Shown here: in pieces, positions 50,663 to 58,341 of the stretch
Layout of the letters: every line of letters begins with the position of its first letter
How positions within the stretch are numbered: the stretch's first letter is position 1
Translations under genes and position numbers: made by a program
The notes under the pieces: generated by a model
The model's input: only the letters and a program-made list of their open reading frames with translations
What the model was told of the DNA's origin: nothing
The model's database searches: none
Assembly (NCBI RefSeq): GCF_937958655.1
Contig: NZ_CALGNH010000032.1
Coordinates: forward strand, 62,001 to 126,000
Origin: an uncultured Winogradskyella sp.
GTDB lineage: Bacteria > Bacteroidota > Bacteroidia > Flavobacteriales > Flavobacteriaceae
Direction: 5' to 3'
DNA: 64,000 bases

Positions 50663-52003
50663 TTATCGTGTTATGGCTTTAAAAACATCATTACCATTAG
50701 CAAACAGCACCAAGGCAATTAAAATAAAAAATCCAACGATTTGTGCACGTTCTAAAAACTTTTCGCTTGGCTTTCGACCAGATATCATTTCATATAGTAA
50801 AAACATTACATGGCCGCCGTCTAAGGCTGGTATAGGTAATAGATTAAGAATAGCCAACATTATAGATAAAAACGCTGTTAATTTCCAAAATGCTTCCCAG
50901 CTCCAGTAGTCTGGAAAAATATCATATATAGCTTTAAATCCGCCAAGCCCTTTATAAGCACCAGTTTTTGGATTAAATATGGCTTTAAGTTGAGAAAAAT
51001 AATTAACTATTGTAGACGTAAATTTTTTACCACCTGCTGCAAAACTTTCACCAAATGAATAATCTCTTCGTATAACGTCATAATACCCTAAATCTGTAAA
51101 ACGCTTTGCATCTATTAATCTAAATATATTGAGTTTTGCATCGTTTGTAACTTTTAAATCTCTGGTTAATACCTCATCTCCCCTTAACACTTCAGCAGCT
51201 ACAGTTTGGCTTTTTAAGTTTTTTAATTCGTCTTCAAACAAATCAAAATACTCAATTTTTTTGCCGTTAAGTCCTAAGATAACATCTCCTTCTTTTATAT
51301 CTACAGATTTGTTGGCAGATGAGTCTGGCACAGATTCTACGATAAACGGGTAACGGTATTTAAACAAGTTTTTACTGCCTTCATCAGACAATTGTCCTAA
51401 AAAGTTTTCTGGTAAATCAATACGCATTTTCTGTCCATTTCGCTCTACAGTCATTTGCTCTGCACCAATAATATACTGCCCTATTTCAGAATCCTTTTCA
51501 ATAGTTTGATCATTAATAGCTACAACTTTATCACCTGTTTTAAATCCTGCATCTAAAAGCACCTGATTTTCTATATGGTAACCACCTTTAAGACTATCTA
51601 TTTTAATATCTGTATCGCCATAGCCAAAAGACACAAAGACATAAATAACATAGGCTAAAATAAAGTTAACGGTAACACCGCCAAGCATTATGATTAAACG
51701 TTGCCAAGCTGGTTTAGACCTAAACTCCCATGGTTGTGGAGGTTGTGCCATCTGTTCTTTGTCCATACTCTCATCAATCATCCCAGCAATCTTTACATAA
51801 CCGCCTAATGGTAACCAACCAATTCCATATACGGTTTCCCCAATTTTCTTTTTAAATAAGGAATACTTCACATCAAAGAAAAGATAGAATTTTTCAACCT
51901 TAGTTTTAAAGGCTTTTGCTGGTATAAAGTGACCCAACTCGTGTAGTACGATTAGTAGGGATAAACTGAGTAAGAATTGGGATATCTTAATTACAAATTC
52001 CAT
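50663..52003 (-). CDS. rseP: Site-2 metalloprotease RseP
   Basis: A 446-aa intramembrane protease. The zinc motif HELGH is at residues 21-25 in the first membrane helix; the third ligand is in LLPIPALDGGHVMF near the C-terminus. A PDZ domain is visible near residue 130-200 (GYHIENQVLLDAGFKTGDKVVAI), with a second PDZ-like segment following. In other bacteria it cuts anti-sigma factors and signal peptides. It has a TACTTTTG box at 52029-52036. It lies next to an SCO gene transcribed away. Confidence 0.92.
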   Translation of the reverse strand: MEFVIKISQFLLSLSLLIVLHELGHFIPAKAFKTKVEKFYLFFDVKYSLFKKKIGETVYGIGWLPLGGYVKIAGMIDESMDKEQMAQPPQPWEFRSKPAWQRLIIMLGGVTVNFILAYVIYVFVSFGYGDTDIKIDSLKGGYHIENQVLLDAGFKTGDKVVAINDQTIEKDSEIGQYIIGAEQMTVERNGQKMRIDLPENFLGQLSDEGSKNLFKYRYPFIVESVPDSSANKSVDIKEGDVILGLNGKKIEYFDLFEDELKNLKSQTVAAEVLRGDEVLTRDLKVTNDAKLNIFRLIDAKRFTDLGYYDVIRRDYSFGESFAAGGKKFTSTIVNYFSQLKAIFNPKTGAYKGLGGFKAIYDIFPDYWSWEAFWKLTAFLSIMLAILNLLPIPALDGGHVMFLLYEMISGRKPSEKFLERAQIVGFFILIALVLFANGNDVFKAITR

Positions 52004-52028
52004 GTAGTTATTTTCAAATTTTGAACGA

Positions 52029-52036
52029 CAAAAGTA
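52029..52036 (-). promoter_or_regulatory. rseP -7 box
   Basis: TACTTTTG on the minus strand, 25 nt before the rseP start codon. Confidence 0.4.
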
Positions 52037-52162
52037 AGGTTTTCAGCCAACTTAGGAAATAATTGTATTTCTTATCGATTTATTTTTAACAGCAATTTAT
52101 TAATCAAGCAGTTAAAAGCGTATTATTCTGTTAAATAAGTTTATGAAAATCTCCTTGTATCG

Positions 52163-52170
52163 TAACTTTG
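52163..52170 (+). promoter_or_regulatory. -7 box for the SCO gene
   Basis: TAACTTTG lies inside the first codons of the longest frame, so transcription would begin after the ATG at 52143. This supports the start at 52197 (MSFLSFFRSYKKFG). Confidence 0.4.
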
Positions 52171-52196
52171 TATTCAGATTTTTGAATGTTATTTTT

Positions 52197-52877
52197 ATGT
52201 CATTTCTTTCTTTTTTTAGGTCGTACAAAAAATTCGGAATCTTTTTTTCTGTCCTATGTGTTGTTATTATTGTATTGATTTATAATATCCTAAATAAAAA
52301 ACAGCCTTTACCTGTTTGGCAACCAGAAATGGTGAATGCAGAACTGGTAGATAGCAGTCTTCAACATAAAGCAAAGTATCATAAGATAGCGGATTTTAGT
52401 CTTACTAATCAGAATGGTGAAACGATAACCCAAGCGCATTATAAAGATAAAATTTATGTGGCTGATTTCTTTTTTACAACCTGCGCTACTATTTGTCCAA
52501 TAATGACAGATCATATGTATAAAATACAGAAGGAAATTATTAATGATGATGACGTAATGTTACTATCGCACTCAGTAACTCCAGAAATAGATAGTGTGTC
52601 ACAACTAAAAAAATACGCTAAAGAAAAAGGTGTTATAGATAGAAAATGGAATCTTGTTACTGGTGATAAAAAACAAATTTATGAATTGGCAAGAAAAAGC
52701 TACTTAGCTGTAAAAACGCAGGGCAACGGTGATAAATATGATATGATACATACTGAAAATTTTTTACTCATTGATAAAAAAGGACAACTTAGAGGCTATT
52801 ATGATGGCACAAATCCTGAAGATATAGAACAGCTGCTTACAGACATTGAAACTTTAAAATACTTTGGTGGTTCATAA
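52197..52877 (+). CDS. SCO-family copper chaperone / thiol protein
   Basis: A 226-aa protein when started at ATG 52197; an upstream in-frame ATG (52143) would add 18 residues but precedes the likely promoter. An N-terminal membrane anchor (FGIFFSVLCVVIIVLIYNIL) is followed by a periplasmic thioredoxin fold. The metal site is TTCATICP (Cys96-x3-Cys100) plus the distal His in MIHTENF. SCO proteins deliver copper to the CuA site of cytochrome oxidase. No oxidase gene is in the window. Confidence 0.88.
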   Translation: MSFLSFFRSYKKFGIFFSVLCVVIIVLIYNILNKKQPLPVWQPEMVNAELVDSSLQHKAKYHKIADFSLTNQNGETITQAHYKDKIYVADFFFTTCATICPIMTDHMYKIQKEIINDDDVMLLSHSVTPEIDSVSQLKKYAKEKGVIDRKWNLVTGDKKQIYELARKSYLAVKTQGNGDKYDMIHTENFLLIDKKGQLRGYYDGTNPEDIEQLLTDIETLKYFGGS

Positions 52878-52915
52878 AGGTATGTTATAAAGTTTCCTTC
52901 ATAAATTTTTTCAGT

Positions 52916-52944
52916 TATTTTTGCTTCTTTAAAATTATTCTAAA
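52916..52944 (+). promoter_or_regulatory. feoAB promoter with imperfect dyad
   Basis: TATTTTTG (52916-52923) is a good -7 box. TTTAAAATTATTCTAAA (52928-52944) is a 17-bp palindrome with one mismatch per arm, located at the expected start point. The TCTAAA half resembles the perfect operator at 60616-60649, so a DtxR-family or Fur-type repressor may act here. Confidence 0.35.
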
Positions 52945-52994
52945 TAAACGAAACTGTATTTTAAAAAGTGAAACGCATTTAAAATACTAAGTTG

Positions 52995-53025
52995 AGTTTA
53001 TCCCGAACATGTTTCGGGATCTCGC
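52995..53025. repeat. Family A variant palindrome before feoA
   Basis: ATCCCGAA (53000-53007) and TTCGGGAT (53013-53020) around a 5-nt loop, followed by CTCGC. It matches the layout of the family A copies but with the GGG/CCC variant. It ends 15 bp before the feoA start. Confidence 0.75.
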
Positions 53026-53040
53026 AAAGTTTAAACAGAT

Positions 53041-53268
53041 TTGACATTAGCAGACTTAAAACGTGGACAGCAGGCAGTAATTACAGATGTATCTGCTACA
53101 GAAATTCCATTAAAACTCTTAGAAATGGGATGTTTACCAGGCAATACTGCAGAACTTGTACAAGTTGCTTCTTTTACGGACCCAATGTACCTTAATATCA
53201 ATGGCTCGCATTTAGCCATAAGAAAGGAAACTGCAAATCATATTTTAATAGAACCTATAGATGAGTAA
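53041..53268 (+). CDS. feoA: Ferrous iron transport protein A
   Basis: A 75-aa SH3-like protein starting at TTG 53041 (LTLADLKRGQQAVI). Typical FeoA motifs are LLEMGCLPGNTAEL and NINGSHLAIRKETANHILIEP. It probably assists or regulates FeoB. It overlaps feoB by 8 bp. Confidence 0.93.
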   Translation: MTLADLKRGQQAVITDVSATEIPLKLLEMGCLPGNTAELVQVASFTDPMYLNINGSHLAIRKETANHILIEPIDE

Positions 53269-55375
53269 GCAGATCAATGTTGCGTTAATCGGAAATCCCA
53301 ATACCGGAAAAACGTCTGTTTTTAACGCCCTAACGGGTTTAAATCAAAAAGTAGGTAATTACCCAGGCATTACTGTAGACAAAAAAGAAGGCATTTGTAA
53401 GATGCCACATGGAGTTAACGCGCATATTATTGATTTACCAGGAACTTATAGCCTTAATGCCTCTTCCCTAGATGAAAATGTAGTTATTGAATTATTGCTT
53501 AACAAGAATGATAAAGATTTCCCAGACGTAGCGGTTGTTGTTACTGATGTTGAAAATTTAAAACGTAATCTTTTACTCTACACACAAATAAAGGATTTAG
53601 AAATACCAACACTACTTGTTATTAATATGTCTGATCGAATGGCATACAAAGGCATTTCATTAAATATTCCTTATTTAGAAACCCAACTTGAAACCAAAAT
53701 TGCCTTAATAAGTACAAGAAAAAACAAAGGTATTTCTGAACTTAAAGAACTCATAGCAAACTACGAATCACTATCTACAAAAGCTTGTGTAAATGCATTG
53801 ACTATAGATACTGATTACTTTACTAAGCTTCAAAACGCATTTCCAGAGCAGTTACTGTATAAGTTATGGTTAGTTATTACCCAAGATGTAAATTTTGGTA
53901 AGACCGAAAGAAACACCATTGATGCCGTTTCAAACTTTAAAACGAAATCTAATGCTGATCTTAAACGATTACAGCAAAAAGAAACTATAAAGCGGTATCA
54001 ATTTATAAATAATGTACTCAAAAAAGGCCAAACTATAGATCTGGCTAATGCTAAAGATTTAAGAATAAAATTAGATCGCATTCTAACGCATAGAGTTTGG
54101 GGCTATGTCATTTTCTTTGTCATACTGCTATTAATGTTTCAAGCCGTTTACGATTGGGCAACCTATCCTGCAGATTTAATAGACGTTGGGTTTTCAAATT
54201 TGGCAGAATGGGTAAAAACCACCCTTCCTGCAGGTGCATTTACCAATCTATTAGCAGAAGGTGTAATAGCTGGTATTGGTGGTATTATGGTGTTTATTCC
54301 GCCTATTGCGTTTTTATTTCTATTTATAGCTATACTAGAAGAAACCGGTTACATGAGTCGTGTGGTGTTTTTAATGGATCGGATAATGCGACGTTTTGGA
54401 CTGAGCGGTAAAAGCGTTGTGCCACTAATTTCTGGCAATGCTTGTGCAATACCCGCAGTTATGGCTGCTCGTAATATTGAAAGTTGGAAAGAACGACTTA
54501 TAACTATCCTTGTTACCCCTTTTACAACCTGTTCTGCACGATTACCTGTATATGTAATTATCATTGCACTTGTAATTCCTGAAGGGACATTTTTAGGATT
54601 AAGCTACCAAGCCCTTACCTTAATGGCACTTTATGCTCTAGGCTTTCTTACTGCGGTTTTTGCAGCCTATATCTTAAATAAAATTTTAAAGATTAAAAGC
54701 AAATCTTACTTTGTTGTTGAAATGCCTGGTTATAAAATGCCATTACTTAAAAATGTAGCTTTAACCGTTTTAGAAAAAACAAAAACCTTTGTATTTGAGG
54801 CAGGTAAAATCATATTAGCGATTTCAATTATTTTATGGTTTTTAGCATCTTACGGCCTTGGCGAAGAATTTAATAATGCTGAAGCCATCGTTACAGAAGC
54901 ACATCCTAATTTATCTGAAGATGACCTTAATGATCTGATTGCGGAACACAAATTAGAACACTCTTACATAGGTATTATTGGCAAAACTATTGAGCCTGTT
55001 ATTAAACCATTGGGATACGATTGGAAAATAGGAATAGGACTCGTAACCTCCTTTGCCGCAAGAGAAGTATTTGTGGGTACACTAGCCACCATTTATAGTA
55101 TTGGAAGCGCTAACGATATTGAGGATGAAGATGAAGCCATGTCCACCATAAAAAACAGAATGGCAGTAGAAACGCACAGCGATGGTACTAAAGTTTTTAC
55201 ATTAGCCTCTGGTATTTCGCTATTGCTTTTTTATGCGTTTGCCATGCAATGTATGAGTACCTTAGCGATTGTAAAACGTGAAACAAATTCATGGAAATGG
55301 CCAACCTTGCAATTGGTGTTTATGAGTGGATTTGCTTATATAGTTGCTTTAATAGCATTTCAAGTATTAAAATAA
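53261..55375 (+). CDS. feoB: Ferrous iron transporter B
   Basis: A 704-aa inner-membrane Fe(II) transporter with an N-terminal GTPase. G motifs are GNPNTGKT (G1), GNYPGITVDKKEG (G2), DLPGTYSL (G3) and INMSDRM (G4). The Gate regions SGNACAIPAVMAARNI and FTTCSARLPVYVIII with ~9-10 helices follow. Full length and intact. It is translationally coupled on both sides: an 8-bp overlap with feoA and a TAATG overlap with the next gene. Confidence 0.97.
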   Translation: MSKQINVALIGNPNTGKTSVFNALTGLNQKVGNYPGITVDKKEGICKMPHGVNAHIIDLPGTYSLNASSLDENVVIELLLNKNDKDFPDVAVVVTDVENLKRNLLLYTQIKDLEIPTLLVINMSDRMAYKGISLNIPYLETQLETKIALISTRKNKGISELKELIANYESLSTKACVNALTIDTDYFTKLQNAFPEQLLYKLWLVITQDVNFGKTERNTIDAVSNFKTKSNADLKRLQQKETIKRYQFINNVLKKGQTIDLANAKDLRIKLDRILTHRVWGYVIFFVILLLMFQAVYDWATYPADLIDVGFSNLAEWVKTTLPAGAFTNLLAEGVIAGIGGIMVFIPPIAFLFLFIAILEETGYMSRVVFLMDRIMRRFGLSGKSVVPLISGNACAIPAVMAARNIESWKERLITILVTPFTTCSARLPVYVIIIALVIPEGTFLGLSYQALTLMALYALGFLTAVFAAYILNKILKIKSKSYFVVEMPGYKMPLLKNVALTVLEKTKTFVFEAGKIILAISIILWFLASYGLGEEFNNAEAIVTEAHPNLSEDDLNDLIAEHKLEHSYIGIIGKTIEPVIKPLGYDWKIGIGLVTSFAAREVFVGTLATIYSIGSANDIEDEDEAMSTIKNRMAVETHSDGTKVFTLASGISLLLFYAFAMQCMSTLAIVKRETNSWKWPTLQLVFMSGFAYIVALIAFQVLK

Positions 55376-55530
55376 TGAATACGATTATTCAAAACATACT
55401 CGTCTTTTCTACTTTGGCATTGGCCGTTATCTTCCTAGTAAGAAAGTTTATTTGGAAATCGAAAAAGGCGTCTTCAAATCCCGATAGCAATCGAGGCTGT
55501 GGTGCAGATGATAACTGTGGATGTCACTAA
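55375..55530 (+). CDS. FeoB-associated Cys-rich membrane protein
   Basis: A 51-aa protein starting at ATG 55375, overlapping the feoB stop by one base (TAATG). One membrane helix (IIQNILVFSTLALAVIFLV) is followed by a basic linker and a Cys-rich tail, GCGADDNCGCH, the mark of the FeoB-associated Cys-rich family. SSNPDSNRG before the Cys cluster is encoded by a CCCGATAGCAATCG palindrome-like stretch (55480-55496), possibly a captured repeat. Confidence 0.88.
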   Translation: MNTIIQNILVFSTLALAVIFLVRKFIWKSKKASSNPDSNRGCGADDNCGCH

Positions 55531-55531
55531 C

Positions 55532-55555
55532 AAATTCTTTTGCAAAAAAGAATTT
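55532..55555. terminator. Hairpin between convergent FeoB-associated and secreted-protein genes
   Basis: AAATTCTTTT (55532-55541) and AAAAGAATTT (55546-55555) form a perfect 10-bp stem with loop GCAA in the 29-bp gap between convergent genes. There is no long U tract, so it is a weak bidirectional terminator candidate. Confidence 0.5.
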
Positions 55556-55559
55556 AAAT

Positions 55560-55997
55560 TTAATTGGAATGTTTAGGTTGAAATATAATTTCCAATCGAT
55601 AATCCTTCTTTTTAATGGTATCAATAACATCAGGATAAGGAGTTAGGCTGTAAGCATATATTCTAAAGTCGTTTGTTTTAAATTCTAAATTATTGGATTC
55701 CATAACGTAGCCACTAGCATCTATCCTGATTTTCTTATCCTCAAGTAACATTCCATCTTTATAAATTGAAACCAACACATCGGCTTCACCTGCCCTAACG
55801 CACATCACCTTTTTTGGACAACGTGAGTCAGTAATCACTTTTTTAAATTTTACTTCGTAATCCCCAAAACCAACTTTTTCGTCAAGACTTATGGTGTTAC
55901 TTATGCTTAATGAATCTTTTACTATTTGATTTTGAGATCTTACGGTTTGAAAAAATCCTGTAAAAATAAAAGCTATTACGAATAGTATTTGTTTCAT
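55560..55997 (-). CDS. Secreted protein with DSRCP motif, unknown function
   Basis: A 145-aa protein with a signal peptide (cleavage near TVRSQ). The conserved segment ITDSRCPKKVMCVRAGEADVLV contains two Cys, probably a disulfide, and is shared with small secreted proteins across many phyla that lack a known function. It lies between the Feo operon and the ZIP gene but is not obviously part of either unit. Confidence 0.6.
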   Translation of the reverse strand: MKQILFVIAFIFTGFFQTVRSQNQIVKDSLSISNTISLDEKVGFGDYEVKFKKVITDSRCPKKVMCVRAGEADVLVSIYKDGMLLEDKKIRIDASGYVMESNNLEFKTNDFRIYAYSLTPYPDVIDTIKKKDYRLEIIFQPKHSN

Positions 55998-56057
55998 AAT
56001 AATGATGATTATGCTTTAAAGACGACAAAAATGCATCGTGTGACACTATCCCTTTTC

Positions 56058-56879
56058 TTATCCCAATGCCACATCTAAGGTCATCATTACAATAAAACCG
56101 CCAATAAAACCAAGTGTTGCGATGTCTGTATATTTATCGCGTTGGGTTTCAGGGATTACTTCTTCAACCACAACAAAAATCATGGCGCCTGCCGCAAATG
56201 CTAAAGCATATGGTAAAATCGGCGTAAAAAATGTGACGGCAACTGCGCCAATAACAGCAGCTATGGGTTCTACAATAGCAGACAATTGCCCATACCAAAA
56301 GCTTCTAAATTTACTGGCACCTTGTCTTCGCATCGGCATAGAAACGGCCAAACCTTCTGGGAAATTCTGTATGGCAATACCCATGGCCAAAGCTACTGCA
56401 CCACCAATTGTAGCCTCAGGAATTCCTGCTGCTACTCCACCAAATAATACACCTACTGCTAATCCTTCTGGGATGTTATGTAAGGTAATGGCCAACACTA
56501 ACAATGTCGTTCGGTGCCAAGGTGTTTTTATGCCTTCTTTCTCACTCTCTTTAAAATTAATATGCAGATGCGGCAATATTTTGTCCAAACCGAATAAAAA
56601 CAAGGCACCCAAACCAAAACCAACTGCGGCCGGAATGACCTTTACAAAACCTTCTCCTGGGCTCATTTCTATACCTGGTGCTAGTAAACTCCAAAAACTA
56701 GCGGCCACCATTACACCTCCCGTAAATCCTAACATACCGTCTAAAACCGCACGATTCATTCCTGTAAAGAAAAAGACTAGCGACGCACCCGCAGCCGTTA
56801 AAATCCAAGTAAATAAAGACGCGTATAGTGCCCCTAGAATGGGATCGATTGATTCAAAATAGTGTATAATGCTTTCCAT
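56058..56879 (-). CDS. ZIP-family metal transporter
   Basis: A 273-aa inner-membrane protein with about eight helices. The metal-site motifs are HNIPEGLAVGVLFGG (helix 4) and QNFPEGLAVSMPMRR (helix 5), as in ZupT/GufA-type importers of zinc, iron and manganese. It is 52 bp after the DtxR-type regulator gene on the same strand, so it is probably co-transcribed and metal-controlled. Which metal is imported is not decided by sequence. Confidence 0.9.
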   Translation of the reverse strand: MESIIHYFESIDPILGALYASLFTWILTAAGASLVFFFTGMNRAVLDGMLGFTGGVMVAASFWSLLAPGIEMSPGEGFVKVIPAAVGFGLGALFLFGLDKILPHLHINFKESEKEGIKTPWHRTTLLVLAITLHNIPEGLAVGVLFGGVAAGIPEATIGGAVALAMGIAIQNFPEGLAVSMPMRRQGASKFRSFWYGQLSAIVEPIAAVIGAVAVTFFTPILPYALAFAAGAMIFVVVEEVIPETQRDKYTDIATLGFIGGFIVMMTLDVALG

Positions 56880-56931
56880 TTGTTATTGTTTGATTTATTA
56901 GTCGTTTTTATTGACAATCATTAGTATTTAT

Positions 56932-57600
56932 TTAGTTGCCACGATGGGCTTTTACATAAATATTGTTGGTAATATCTTTAGACATCACTATATGGATATC
57001 ATTTATTTTAATAGTCATAGACTGATCAAAATCTTCTTTTTCTTCCAATTGTAGCGCTGAACCAATCTCAATATTATGCTTATCTAAATACTTTAAAAAG
57101 TCAGAAGAAGAATCCATAACACCAACGCATGTATATGATTTTCCTACCTCAGCCTGGGATAAAAGTATTTTATTAGTTCGGTGAATTTGACCATCCTTAT
57201 CTGGAATAGGATCTCCATGAGGATCATGGCTTGGAAAGTCCAACAAAGCATCTAATTCGTTAATGAGTTTCTGAGATTTAATATGCTCTAATTGCTCGGC
57301 CACGTCATGAACTTCGTCCCAAGAAAAATTTAACTTATCTACTAAAAACACTTCCCAAAGGCGATGCTTCCTAATGATATCTACTGCTGCCAACCTTCCT
57401 TTCTCTGTTAGATTAACACCTTTGTATTTAATGTAAGTGATAAGATGTTTATCTGCCAATTTCTTTAGCATATCGGTTACAGAAGAAGCCTTTGCATCTA
57501 TTTTTTCTGCAATAGCATTGGTACTGACTTCCGCATTAGAGAATTGACTAATGTGATATATTGCTTTTAAGTAATTTTCTTCTGTTAATGTCGTTTGCAT
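56932..57600 (-). CDS. DtxR/MntR-family metal-dependent regulator
   Basis: A 222-aa regulator. It has an N-terminal winged helix (residues ~1-70; AIYHISQFSNAEVSTNAIAEKIDAKASSVTDMLKKL), a metal-binding and dimerisation domain (~75-140; HDVAEQLEHIKSQKLINELD with HDPHGDPIP), and a C-terminal FeoA/SH3-like domain (~150-222). Mn(II) or Fe(II) would activate DNA binding. The 34-bp palindrome at 60616-60649 in front of the linked TonB receptor is its likely operator. It is 7 bp after the thioredoxin-like gene. Confidence 0.9.
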   Translation of the reverse strand: MQTTLTEENYLKAIYHISQFSNAEVSTNAIAEKIDAKASSVTDMLKKLADKHLITYIKYKGVNLTEKGRLAAVDIIRKHRLWEVFLVDKLNFSWDEVHDVAEQLEHIKSQKLINELDALLDFPSHDPHGDPIPDKDGQIHRTNKILLSQAEVGKSYTCVGVMDSSSDFLKYLDKHNIEIGSALQLEEKEDFDQSMTIKINDIHIVMSKDITNNIYVKAHRGN

Positions 57601-57607
57601 TATTAAT

Positions 57608-58147
57608 TTACTTTAAAACCGCTTTCATTTCATTTGGTGAAATATAACGATAATAGCGTTTTATAATATTAAACTCTTCATCTAAAATAACCGTAGCTGG
57701 CAATTCCAATTCTTGATTTTCTCTACCAGCAAGTAGCTCTGGAATTTGATGAAAAGCCATTCGCTTTTTACCAGAATTGAGATTCATAAATTCTTTTCCA
57801 CCAAAACGAATTGTATCGGTAGATTCCACATTAAACTTAACCGTGTAGTAATCTGCATTGAGTCGCTCAATAATTTCTGGTTTGGTATATACCGCTTTTT
57901 CCATTTTTTTGCAATACAAGCACCAATCTGCATAAAAGTGAATCACTACTTTCTTGGGTTGTTCAGTTAAAGCGGTTTCAAGTTCTTCAAATGATAGCCA
58001 ATTGACATTTGCACGTTGACAAAAAATCAATGCTGGCATTAATAAGAAAATTAAAATAAGCCAATTTTTGCTATAACTTTGAAGGCACTTAAAACAATAG
58101 TCCCAGTAAGGATTATTATAACTACGAATATGTTTGCTGTTTATCAT
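57608..58147 (-). CDS. Thioredoxin-like protein with membrane anchor
   Basis: Started at ATG 58147 the protein is 179 aa; an upstream in-frame ATG (58180) overlaps the family D repeat. Near residues 25-43 lies a hydrophobic anchor or signal (NWLILIFLLMPALIFC), then a thioredoxin-like domain with WCLYC (Cys76-x2-Cys79) and the cis-Pro LELPATVIL. Two Cys before the anchor (DYCFKC) are unusual. It sits between a TonB receptor and a DtxR-type regulator, which suggests redox support for metal import; this is inference. Confidence 0.75.
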   Translation of the reverse strand: MINSKHIRSYNNPYWDYCFKCLQSYSKNWLILIFLLMPALIFCQRANVNWLSFEELETALTEQPKKVVIHFYADWCLYCKKMEKAVYTKPEIIERLNADYYTVKFNVESTDTIRFGGKEFMNLNSGKKRMAFHQIPELLAGRENQELELPATVILDEEFNIIKRYYRYISPNEMKAVLK

Positions 58148-58177
58148 TTGCACTTTATAAAAGGTTCTAGATGAAAA

Positions 58178-58206
58178 CACCCCAAAAGTCCCCTCAAGGG
58201 GACAAT
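58178..58206. repeat. Family D element CACCCC...CCCCTCAAGGGGAC
   Basis: Contains the palindrome TCCCCTCAAGGGGA (58189-58202) after CACCCCAAAAG; it matches the right half of the pair at 41729-41812. It overlaps the alternative upstream start of the thioredoxin-like gene. Confidence 0.7.
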
Positions 58207-58294
58207 TGATAGGAATACAATTTGTATACCATGCGTCATCTTCGATTTCATTTAATATAAGACTGCTTCGTGCCTAGCAGTGACCTTAACGGTA

Positions 58295-58340
58295 TTCTGT
58301 TTCAATTTCGTCTTCATCTTCGTTTTTATCTTCATCTTCC
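58295..58340 (-). repeat. Purine-rich degenerate hexamer tract after the TonB receptor
   Basis: On the minus strand GAAGATGAAGATAAAAACG and similar 6-mers (GAANAT, GACGAA, ATTGAA, ACAGAA) follow the TonB receptor stop. A related tract follows the TerB/J-domain gene at 60878-60914. It is not part of a long frame. Confidence 0.45.
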
Positions 58341-58341
58341 T

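Noticed and set aside
56122-56862. 246-codon open frame antisense to the ZIP gene
   Set aside because: It is a mirror of the hydrophobic, Gly/Ala-rich ZIP coding sequence, with no start signal or family match; the ZIP frame has clear motifs.
58258-58328. 27-codon minus-strand frame (MKIKTKMKTKLKQN...) after the TonB receptor stop
   Set aside because: It is generated by the purine-rich hexamer tract and lacks a ribosome site.
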